DNA of 64,000 nucleotides, taken from NCBI RefSeq assembly GCF_004210375.1, contig NC_134833.1, forward strand, positions 143,212,127 through 143,276,126, written 5' to 3'. The notes below the pieces were generated by a model. The model was not told where the DNA came from and made no database searches. It saw only the letters and a list, made by a program, of their open reading frames with translations. Below, piece by piece: positions 14,001 to 26,000 of the stretch. The translations under genes were made by a program, and so were the position numbers. Every line of letters begins with the position of its first letter. Position 1 is the first letter of the stretch. The stretch is from Tachypleus tridentatus (lineage: Eukaryota > Arthropoda > Merostomata > Xiphosura > Limulidae).

Positions 14001-17000
14001 CCATTATCTGTAACCCTATAAAAGTTCACAGCTTGGGGACTCCTTGATGGATGAAATCCTGAAAGATTTTTACCTGACTGCAGATGAGATGAATTCTACT
14101 ATCATTGTGTATACCATGATTCCAGAATTAAACCAGAATAGTCTTCTGGAGCCGTGGTTGTACATCTGGGTTGTAAAGAGTAAGGACTATCTCCAACCAG
14201 GAGAAGATCAAGTAGTCTTTCGAAGAGTTTCTTGCTTAAATGTGATGATTCCTGACAAAACTTCAGAACAGGATGACCCATTGAACAGGGTATCTAGAAG
14301 CTTTGGACAGATGACTTTAAAGGAAGAATGTGAGAGCTATTTTTATCTGTTATAGTGTAGGTAATAAATATTAGTAGGCATAACCTAAACTAACTTTTAA
14401 TAATGCAAGAATAATTTACTAATAGCTGCATATGTTTGCGTGTGTATATATTTTTTTTCTGTAGTTTTTTACATTCATAAAATTTAACAACACCAAAAAT
14501 AGTGGAATTCAGCATACTTGTCTGCAGATTTATTTAAACAAAAACAAGATATTAAATCATAATGTTGTCAAAATAACTTCAACTTGATACTAAACTGGCT
14601 GGAAATGCATCTTTGAGAAACAATTTTGAATTTTGATTATAATTGGGACAAATTTTGGTACTAAATTAAACTTGAAGCAAGCATTAATATTGCAGTACTT
14701 TTATTAGCTTCACATTATTTTAAAGTAATACTGAAACCCTAATTTACAGGGGGTTTATCTTGTAATCAAAATGACCTTTCACCAAAATAATGGGGTAAAT
14801 TTTACATTTTTTTATAAGTTGCTTTAAAGTTATAAAACCTTAATTGTAGAATCTTCATTAGTATATTTTTATTCACCTTTTTAACATTAGAAAAAATCTG
14901 TTTAAAGATTTCAAATTATTTATGAATTACATGAGGCCTATATAAATGTTTTATATTATTAAGTATAAAAGTTCTGTACATTTTAACAAAGGTATTATGA
15001 TGACCTTTCAGTGTTATTTAGATAATCTAAATGTAAAAATTTAAAGTGGTGAACAAGGATAATGCCAAAGATGAAGCCCACAGTGCATCTATAAATTCCA
15101 GCTTGTCAAGCACAGGAAGCAAAAACTGTTCGAAGTCTGTAATTGAACACAGCACACTGTATCAAATACTGAGTGATCTAAAGCTTGTTCAAGCTGTCAA
15201 CAGTGCATATCCAGACATTTCTGAAAAAGAAGAACAAGGTAAAAGAGGACAAGAAAACGACAAAATCAATAAAATGGTAAATGTTATCCATGTTTTTTCT
15301 GTTTCTCCATTCTTTAGAAATTTCATAATTGTTAAGTAAACTCTGATGACTGGTAGAGCTTACCTTTATCTATGGCCAAAGAAACTATAATATTTTTTAA
15401 ATGTTACCCTAGGTAGAGATCTTGGTAAATATTTAAATAAATGAAATGCAGGGGGGGGGGGAATTAAAGTGATTAAGATTTTTTATTTTTATTTTTACAT
15501 ACTAATACATAAAAGAAAGTAGGGTTGCCTGGTTGTCGATAAAGTATTTGGAAATTTTTAGACTTAACTAATATCATCAACCTCAAATTATGGTAGAACT
15601 TGTGTAAATAAAAAAAATATCATACAGTTTTGTTCACATACTATTATTAATTACCCCTAACAGATTTTTGAAGTGAAATTTTAACAGATAGGTAAATGAC
15701 AAGGAAGTTAAAAAAAACTTTATTGGTTAGCAATTACACTGCAAGCAATACAATATACCATTTTTTCCCCTGTGTTTATTGAATTTGAATAACACACATA
15801 ACTAGTTATCCTTATCATTCTCTGAGCCAGCGGTAAGTTTGTGAACTTACAAAGCAAAAATATGGTATTCCATTCTCACCAGTAAACAAAGCTCAGATAG
15901 TTTTGTGATAAAATAAAGAAATGTAAAGACAAATATTAATCCTGTTAAATTTCATAATATCAGCAAACATTATCATCGGGGTACATATACCTTTTAATAA
16001 GTTATAATATTTTCAAATCTAAAAAAAATATTCTGGGCTATTATTTTATTTGTAATACATGAAAAGATTAAGTAGTTTTATACAATAACACATTAACAGG
16101 ATTATTCTAATATTTTGAACTTTTCAAGTTGTTTGCACTGTTATTAATAAATTAAATAGTAGGTCTCTATCCAACTTCACAAAGAAATAGAACTTAGTAA
16201 CACCTATGGAAAAATAGTTGAGAGAATTTAATGCTATCTGCCTGAGCATCATTTATTCCACATCAAAATTTTACTAAACTACTTATTTTTTAGGTTATAC
16301 CATGTAATATAGCATAAAATCTTAGCTAATAATCCATATTTTAAAATTATACAAGTTTTAAGTTCTTAATTTTACAAGGCAAGATTTTTAAAAATTCTGA
16401 ATTTCCCCTACTGTGAGAAAGGTGACATATTTTCTTTAGGCATCCCATCTTATCTATTTTATTCACCACCCTTCCAGTAAGTATGAAATTTGACAAATTA
16501 CTCACTATAAAATCATCATTGGTTATAGAACCATAAAATAAAGGATCAAACTTCTTTTGCGACACCCACCTTTAGCATCCTCTCTTTCATGATTTGTTAT
16601 TCATTCTCTCTTATGCTAAATTCTGTATTATCTATAACCAATAGATAGCCAAGGTTTTCATCTTTTAAATAATGTTTTATATTACCTTGTTTTCTGAACA
16701 GAAAATTGTCAGATTTTCTTTCCATATTAACTTCATTCCCATGGGAAAGATAATGATTAGTTAGGATAAATCTGTAATGACTCTTGTTAAATAATTAGAA
16801 CACCAGAAGAATTGTGGTAGTTAGAGGAAATTGTCTGCTTGTTGCAGGTTATTATTTTATGTTCTCTTGTGCATTATCTGTTTTGTATTATAATTAATCT
16901 CAGACAACTCTCTGAGTTATTATGTTATGTAAGTTAAATATTACTATTTTCAAATAGCTGGAAATTTTAATTTTAATTTAGAAGTTAATTGAATGTCGGT

Positions 17001-20000
17001 ACATATCAAATTTACGATATTTGCCAACAAGATTGATACACACAGTCTTCTATCTTAATACAAATATATTTTAATATACAAACAATAATAACAGTTATTA
17101 CAAATAATGATTTATATACTAAAGTTTTACAAACTCAAACAATATTCTGTTTTCTATCTGGTCTGGAAGTGAATATTTTATCGGTGTTCCAGGTCTACAA
17201 CAAATGATTTAATTTTATGTTCATACACAGGTACACTTTGCTTGACAGCTAGCTAGTTTGAAGCACATGTAAGTTTTCAGTGATGACTATATCTGATGTC
17301 CTCATAGAAATATTAACATTCAAAGTTAATTCACTGAAGTTAAACAGTTTGTAGTATTCAAAATCTATAAACGTTCCTGGTCAAATACCTGTAGTTTTCC
17401 AATTAATAAGCATTTTAATCACATTTATAGATTCCAAGGTTTATAGTACATTAATTATAGCAGACCAACAATTTTATTAAACTGTCTCCCCCTGTGTTGG
17501 AATTTATAAACTTTAAGATGAGGTTCTTGAAATTTTGATTGGCAACAACACTGGCAATCACTAGTATTTTACATAGATTGTACATTGTTGATTCTTATGC
17601 TCAAGAATCTTCTTCAAATTTAGAGAACAGATGGGACTTTTGCAATAAACATTTAACAATGTGAGTTAAATGCATTTCTAAATATATATTAAACTGAAAA
17701 ACTCATACATGATATATAATACTAGACTAAATCCTTTACATATCCAATTAAGTAAAAATTTTGTGCATTACTACCATTAGTACAGACACAGATAAGTAAC
17801 TTATCTCTTGTGTTTTTATATTCATTCTTTATTTATTATTATAAAAGAATCTAAAACATAAAAATAGGGATATCTCTAGGTAAAATAAGTAATAATAAGA
17901 TAAAAATATTTTATGAGGCATGCATATGAGCAGTTTAATTTAGCTTGTGAATAAGGTAATTTAGTAGCATAGCATGAGCTGCATGTTTCCCCACTGATTT
18001 ACAAGTTATAAGGGTTCAGATAGTAGTTAGACACAATTAAAACAATAAAATTTAATTATAAATAGAGAAATACCATTATGAGCTTAAAGCTACTTAGAAT
18101 AAATGAATGTAGTTTCATGTTACAATATGAAGTCATTCTAGAAAGAAAGAGAAAGGAATTTAGGTTTATTTAGATTTTTATTTTGTGATTATGAGGTTGG
18201 TCAAATTGACCTACCTTGTATAGAGTTAGGGAAGAGAAAATATAAAGTTTTACTGAAAACAAACACTTTACAGGTTTTAGAGATTACATAAATGAGATGA
18301 AAAAAGTAACTAATCGTAATGTGAAAATTAGTTTGTACGTGGACTATTCAAAACAAATACTCAATATATTCGTGGACAATATTTTATTTTATTAAAAATA
18401 TACTTCATTAAAAATATTAGTTTTTTTTTTTATGAAAGACTTATAATATTTAATGAAAAGCTGCCAAATTTCATGAATATATACACTTTAAATTAAAAGC
18501 TGAGAGTATAAAATCTGTAATTATTCTGGATTAAGTAAAAAGAGGTCATGATCTCAGTCAAATTGTCAGAGTCTGTATTAATAGATAAATGTACTTACTA
18601 AGATATTCTAGTCCAAATTTGTTGCCAAAGTAAATAAAAATTATGATTTTTAGACTTTTTCAAGTTTTTACATAATTGACTGTAATTCAAAACAGCAGTA
18701 ACTAAATTCAAAAATGCTTTATACATCTGTGCCATTACCTCCTGAGCATACCTGTTTTTGTTTTTCCAGTCTGTCATGTAATCATCATAATGGTATAACT
18801 CTCCATCAGTAGGAGACTGACATGACTTCCGTGCTCAGTAATCCTCATGAGAACTAGCATATGATTATAGGCTCAACCTTTTCCTCAGCACTGCCTGTTT
18901 TCAGACATGGTTTTCCGGTATTTTTTTCTGTTGTTTGATATCTTCATCAGCTGGCTTCTCTCTCTTTAGTGCTGTATTGCTATTATCCCTGCACTTTTGT
19001 TCTTTAGACTACTTTCCACAAAATGTATGAAGTGAAAGATCCATATAAATGTATATAAAAACAAGTTCCAAAAATTAGCATTCATTTTAAGGTGCTTTAT
19101 TTAGTTGACTCAATGGTAACAAGAGCCATTTTATCAGTTCATGGAACTGATGTTCAAATACAATTCATCTCACTTGTTAGGGCACAAATTTAATGTGACA
19201 GGTTTTACTCTGTGGCAAAGTACTTTTGATGTCATGAATAACTTATTTTCCACAACTTTATCAAGTTTTAATGAACCATGGTGCTCCAAAAAGTTAACCA
19301 ATTAACTAATTTCCTGCCATTGAGAAGGTTTTTTTTCTTCAATACTGCTTTGGCAGCATATCTCTATAACTGATATGGTAGTTTCTACACCTTCCTCCCA
19401 CTCCAAAAAAAAGAAAGGAAACTAGGTGAAGTCCTGCCATTACATCTGGTTCATACTTGCTGTCTTTAGTCTTAATAACTCATTGTAGTGTATCTCAGTA
19501 TGGGTCCAAATTCAGAGGGTTGTACATTATGATAATGGTCCATGAAGACTCTCCAGTAATCTCATTGCATACTTCTCCCCCCCCAAGAACTCCTAGTGGA
19601 GCACTAGATAACATTTACTTCCCCTGTCCCAAGCCACCGGGGATGTCAATATGGTAAGGTTCCTTTGCAAAGGGTGCCTTCTTACACCTCATGTGAGATG
19701 TATAACCAGGATGTTCTCTTGAAATGCAAGATAGGATACTCCAGCAATATCTTCCAAACAGTTCCTGGTAGATATTTCCAACTGCTTGAGGCTCTTATTT
19801 GGCTGTCTCCATTTGTCTGTGCAGTATCTATCTCATATAAGTATTTTACCAAGATGTAATGGCCTAACACCCTAGCCACACTACATGTTCTCACATTTAC
19901 CCAATATTTTTATACTTTAACTATCTCTATATATATAAATGGATAAATAACAAGAAATTGGGAAAGTATTTCCTGCTTGAGAATACAATCTCCCACTGGG

Positions 20001-23000
20001 TGCTGTTTCACCAGATAATTCTTGTCTCATAAAGGTCACACATCGTGTGCTTTCCCTTTCTGTCCCTTGTTTCAGAAAGGAGCTTGTCTTTGTAATTGGT
20101 CTGCACCATCCCATTTACCATAGTTGTTATGGGATTCTGTGTCTTAATGGTGCAGATAAGTAACTGGCATTTCTAAAGTTAACATTTTCTTTATCTGAAA
20201 ATGTATTTCAGGGAGATACTTCCTCATTGCACCACCTTTCCAATGCTCTTTTTTTGCCTTGACACCAATGAGCTTATATTATCATGTACTAGTGCTCACA
20301 GGGTACATTGTTGCCCTTTTATTGGTGGAGTGCCACAGTATTATGACAATTATATCATAGGCTGGCACAATACACATAGAGACATATGGTTGTGGGAATT
20401 TGTTTAAGATTTCTGGTATGCACAGGAAGTTCCACTGCAGTTCAGAGAGATAATAGCTCTTACTGGTGCAGACAAGTATAGATTTGAAATATATTTTCAG
20501 GTGAGGGAAATGTTAGCTTCACTTGATGTTCATCTGGAATTCATTTTAATAAGCTTTTGTTGAAGGTTAATAATTGTTCTTAAAGTTCAAATATTGATGG
20601 CATACTGAAAACTAATTTAATGTGAATAAATGATTTGAATGTGGACATTTAGTCTGTGAAAACATTACTGGTCATGATACGGAAAAGGTGAGCAAATTTT
20701 GTTCATATTTTGTATTGACAGTTAAATTTTATTCTTTAAAGGAACGAATATCCATTTCCAATGAAGAGAAGTCCAAAGTGAAGGAAACTTTGCATTATTA
20801 TTATCATTTGTGCATTGGTGAGATAGCTGATGTCCTTCCTCAACCGAGAAGTGAATCTGATATCCCACGTTTAATTATTATTCCACACAGTAAGTGACTT
20901 AACATATGTTTTGAGAAAAATTTAAGTCTTGTAATATTCCTTTTAAAAAAATTAAAAATTAGCACAGTCTATATAATTTTGAGTTTATTATTCAGAATAA
21001 ACTCTCATAATAACAGCCTAATTCTCAAAATGAAACTTTGTAGATAAGAGATAATTATTAAATTAAATTGTCTCCTTCAAGTAGAATATACGCTGTCCCA
21101 TAATTTAGTGTGTGGATGTTACTGTACCTATTGATATAAGCCTCATGTAAGGTATATTCCAAATATGTTCAGAATCTCTAAGATAGTAAAAACAGAATGC
21201 TTAAAACTCTGTCTTTCTCTCATTTCTTCTTGTTTTATTTTACATTCAGTATAACCACTTTTGTGTAATGATTCATTAATAGTTAACTAATTTTGACTGT
21301 GCATTACTTCCAGAATGACTTGAAGAATAAAATATTCCTGGTTTGTTTTTTTTAATATATTATAACTATTTTATTAAAAGGCTTATTACTGCACAAAATA
21401 GATCCTACACACAAAAGCTTTCCCAGCTTATGCACATAACCCCTAACTTCTGACTATAAAAATTGGTTAATGCTTACACTTTCCCAAATACACATTCTTC
21501 CAAATATAAGTTTAGTACTATCTAGGTGCAATTAGGAAGTTTCACTATGTAAGTACAGTGGTACCTCGGTTCCCAACCTTAATCCGTTCCAGAAGGCTGT
21601 TCGAAAACTGATTTGTTTGAAAACCAAATCAATTTTTCCCATAAGAAATACTGTAAATTAAATTAATCCATTACAGACCTCCAAAAATAACACATTATGA
21701 AGCATTTTAAGTAAAAATATTGCTTATTTATACCTGTATAATAATACTTGCATGCATAAAGTCAACCACAAAAACTATAAACACAATAAAAAAACAATAA
21801 ATGAAAATTTAACTGCACTTTACCTGAGCTGAGGAGAGCTGGTGGAGTAAGTGAAAGGTGGTGAGGAATGTGGAGAGTAGGAGGGTTATTATTGTTTGGA
21901 AGGGGAGTCACTTTCCATTAAAATGTCAGGTAACTCTCCTTCTGGGGTTCTTTCTCTTTTCTGTCTCTTTACACTGCTACAACCTGCTTGAGACTCACTG
22001 GACCTATTTCTCACTAAAAACTTGTCTAATGAGGTTTGTCTCTGTCTGGCACCCTCCCCATGTCTTGCCACACTATGTATGGCACTTCTCTGCCTAAATT
22101 TTTCAAACCACCCCCCACTAGCCTTAAAAGCATCACTTGTATCAGCACTCATTCCAGAGGTGTTTTTCAGGAAGTCAACATGCAACTGCTTTGCTTTCTC
22201 ACAAGTCATGGTCTCAGAAATGCTATCACCAGCTAACTGTTTTTCATTTACCTAAATCAATCAACAACAGTTTTTCTACCTCTTCCATTGTTTGTGATCT
22301 TTGTTTCGTAAGCACTGTCACTCCTTTAGCAACATCAACTCCTTTGATGACCTCTTTATTTTTCAGTATGGTGCAGACTGTAGACTTTGCCATACCAAAC
22401 TGTGTAGCAAGGTCAGACACGAGAACACCACTCTCATACTTTGCTATGAGATCTTTTTTCACCTTTATTGTGGCTCTAACAACTTTTCTTTTTGGTTTGC
22501 TGCTTTTATTATCCTTCTTTGACCCAATGGTGGCTTATTTAATCAGAATATTTAGAAAAACAACAAAAACAGAAAATCAAAAACGAGAACATTCACAGCA
22601 GATTTTAGCAGGGGTGTGGACTGAGTGACAGGTGCGGGTAAAATGTTTTGGGCAAGCTTGGCGTGGGACGAAAATAGTTGAAGGGTCATTCGGGTCATCA
22701 GTCAGGTTATTTCGGGGGTTCGGGCCACGACAGCTTGGTTCAGAAACCGAGTTTATGTTCGACAACCGAAACATTTTTTTCTCAAAGAATATGTTCAGAA
22801 ACCAAATTGTTTGAGAAGGGAGTCATTCAAGAACCGAGGTACCACTGTATTACTGAATCAATCAACTCTTTATGTTTTTGGAAACAGTTCCTTACATACA
22901 CTTACTTCAATATAGGACATCTGAATAATTTGTTGGCAGCTTTTAATGTCCCCCAGGGAGGGTTCTTTCAGTCATTTTATACTTTGAAAAGACTATCACT

Positions 23001-26000
23001 TTCTTTCAAAATAAGATTTCAAAAAGGTAGGTTATGTCTTTAGTCTGCTTGAAGTTTCAATTTTTTTTAAAACTTGAATATGTATTAGGTACTAAGCTTA
23101 GTAAATTATTGGTCACATCAATCTCATGATCAAGAAACCATTCTAACTTATTATAATTGTCTAGTAATTGTAAAATGTAATCTTTATATTTTGTCAGACA
23201 TTGCCATCCAATATATCAAGACAAGGAATATTATATTATTTGTTGATTTTTCAACCAACCAACTGACTGTCAGAACTGTGCATGTGATCAGGTATAATCC
23301 AAGTCATACTGACTGGGAAGCTGTCAACAGTAGTTTAGGTAATGCTTGGAGCTGTTCACCTCTGTATCCAATATATCTTCATCTGACTTATTGTGAACAG
23401 CCACATAACTACTACTAGTCCTTTCATCCTTATCTTCTGAATCTAAGAGAGAGAAAACAGTGCTCTCATGCTCCCTGACTGATTAGTCCCTTTCTATGAT
23501 TCCTGGTCAAGTCACTACACAAAAAAAAACTAACCAGTAACTTATAATGCTGCTGGTCAACCTGCTTCTACATACGTTAACACCTTTCACACAGCTCTTG
23601 ACTGCTTATACTTGTCCTTTAATAGACCAACTTGTCAGACTGCAAGAAAAGGTCCTCTCCAGTGGAAATAAGTGTCTATCAAGCCAGTGAAACATATGCT
23701 TATATACCCTTTCTTCCATTATTTTATTGTAGTACCTTTTATTTGTGATAGCATTTCCCAGCTGTCCACACGTATACTCACATGTAAACACTGTGCAGCA
23801 CCTACTTTAGAATTAGGACTGTAACTCTAATTCACAAGGAACAGAACTTCTTGAAAAACATATCTTGTTGAATTCTCCTAAGTTGCTTCATACATTCTCA
23901 CAACAGATGATAAGGATTTATCCTGGTCAGTTTTATCAAGATCAAAAACTTGGTAAGCATATGCTTGACAGTCTATATTACCAATTTAGCTAAATCTATC
24001 GAACTCGGTGTGTGTCTTCACCACACCTAACTCTTTAAACACCTCAGAAATCAGATGGCTGTTGAAGTTAGCTCTATGATCTGTGTCATTTTTTTCAGGT
24101 GCCCCAAACCATGTTATTGAGTGCTGATCTCATGTGTCATTGAATCTCACCTTGCAAAATAATTGATACCTGTGAATACACAGTGGTAGCCATATTCCAT
24201 CTCTGGGAGTGAACCACAAGTTGTCAAGGCTGGTTTTCTAAAGGACAACCAATAATCTCTGTTGAAGTTTATTGTGTTTTAACTGGCTTCTGCAGGTTGT
24301 AACCAAACGCTGTTGACTGTAGTGATGAACAACTTGAGTGCAGCCAGAACTGCTAGCATATGTTAACAGTAGTGGAATGACTTACTGACTTGATGTCATC
24401 ATGACTGAATAGTTTCAACTCCAAGACAAGTGTCCAGGATTAGGACATTCAATGAACAGACAGCATTCCCAGAGGACAAAACAATCCATCATCATTTCCA
24501 TGTTGTGGGGTGAGACAATGCTATAGTAATAAATTATACTATTGCAATGCTGTCAACTAGCATGCAACCATCCCTTCCAGATTTTTGAAGTTCATCAGCT
24601 ATTTCAATAATACTTGATACTCTCTGGTAGTAAACCATCTAATATAAAAGAAGTGTCTGTAGTATTTCATGTAGTCCACAAAGTGTCTGTAGTATTTCAT
24701 GTAGTCCACAAAGTGTCTGTAGTATTTCATGTAGTCCACAAAGTGTCTGTAGTATTTCATGTAGTCCACAAAGTGTCTGTAGTATTTCATGTAGTCCACA
24801 AAGTGTCTGTAGTATTTCATGTAGTCCACAAAGTGTCTGTAGTATTTCATGTAGTCCACAAAGTGTCTGTAGTATTTCATGTAGTCCACAAAGTGTCTGT
24901 AGTATTTCATGTAGTCCACAAAGTGTCTGTAGTATTTCATGTAGTCCACAAAGTGTCTGTAGTATTTCATGTAGTCCACAAAGTGTCTGTAGTATCCACA
25001 AAGTGTCATATTTCATGTAGTCCACAAAGTGTCTGTAGTATTTCATGTAGTCCACAAAGTGTCTGTAGTATTTCATGTCCACAAAGTGTCTGTAGTATTT
25101 CATGTAGTCCACAAAGTGTCTGTAGTATTTCATGTAGTCCACAAAGTGTCTGTAGTATTTCATGTAGTCCACAAAGTGTCTGTAGTATTTCATGTAGTCC
25201 ACAAAGTGTCTGTAGTATTTCATGTAGTCCACAAAGTGTCTGTAGTATTTCATGTAGTCCACAAAGTGTCTGTAGTATTTCATGTAGTCCACAAAGTGTC
25301 TGTAGTATTTCATGTAGTGTCTGTCTGTAGTATTTCATGTAGTCCACAAAGTGTCTGTAGTATTTCATGTAGTCCACAAAGTGTCTGTAGTATTTCATGT
25401 CTGTCTGTAGTATTTCATGTAGTCCACAAAGTGTCTGTAGTATTTCATGTAGTCCACAAAGTGTAGTCCACAAAGTGTCTGTAGTATTTCATGTAGTCCA
25501 CAAAGTGTCTGTAGTATTTCATGTAGTCCACAAAGTGTCTGTAGTATTTCATGTAGTCCACAAAGTGTTCATGTAGTCCACAAAGTGTCTGTAGTCATGT
25601 AGTCCACAAAGTGTCTGTAGTATTTCATGTAGTCCACAAAGTGTCTGTAGTATTTCATTCATGTCTGTAGTATTTCATGTAGTCCACAAAGTGTCTGTAG
25701 TATTTCATGTAGTCCACAACTCTGCACAACTCTTTCTTCATCAGTTGGTCTCTTCATTCATGAATCATGAGAATACAACTACAATAGATTACTACACTTT
25801 CTACTCCATTTTTCAACTGGGAGAATACTGCTCTGATTCCACAATTGCTATCATCGGTATTCAACAAGAATTTACAATCTTATTGTGGATATGCTGGTAC
25901 TGGAGCTTCCATTAAAAGCATGCTTCAAGCAATGGAATGCTTGCTCATACTCTTCATTACATCTGAAGGGAATTTCTACTTTAATGAGAATAGACACTGA

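Larger units (their letters stand above)
15277..20741 (+). other. 5.5-kb intron of the TPR-CHAT gene
   Basis: Contains a decayed SINE (15824-15905) and one copy of a dispersed repeat (about 16975-17705). The less AT-rich part at 18700-20480 reads like old repeat or gene debris, but I could not identify it. Confidence 0.4.

Noticed and set aside
14010-14031. Normal intron
   Set aside because: GT-AG and phase are right, but 22 nt is too short for known animal splicing; a one-base indel explains the frame equally well. Kept only as an alternative in the findings.
19457-20407. Cluster of short open frames on both strands
   Set aside because: No motif, no splice structure in phase with the host gene, and no recognised family; treated as intron debris.
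23191-23418. Open frame of 75 residues upstream of the Gypsy relic
   Set aside because: No match to retroviral or host protein motifs; plausibly chance in a less AT-rich stretch.
24599-25473. Open frames of 136-238 residues on both strands
   Set aside because: They are the minisatellite read in frames kept open by the 30-bp unit; no start context, exon signal or homology beyond the Gypsy-derived decapeptide.
24651-25719. CRISPR-like array
   Set aside because: Repeats are contiguous with no unique spacers, and the sequence is animal nuclear DNA.
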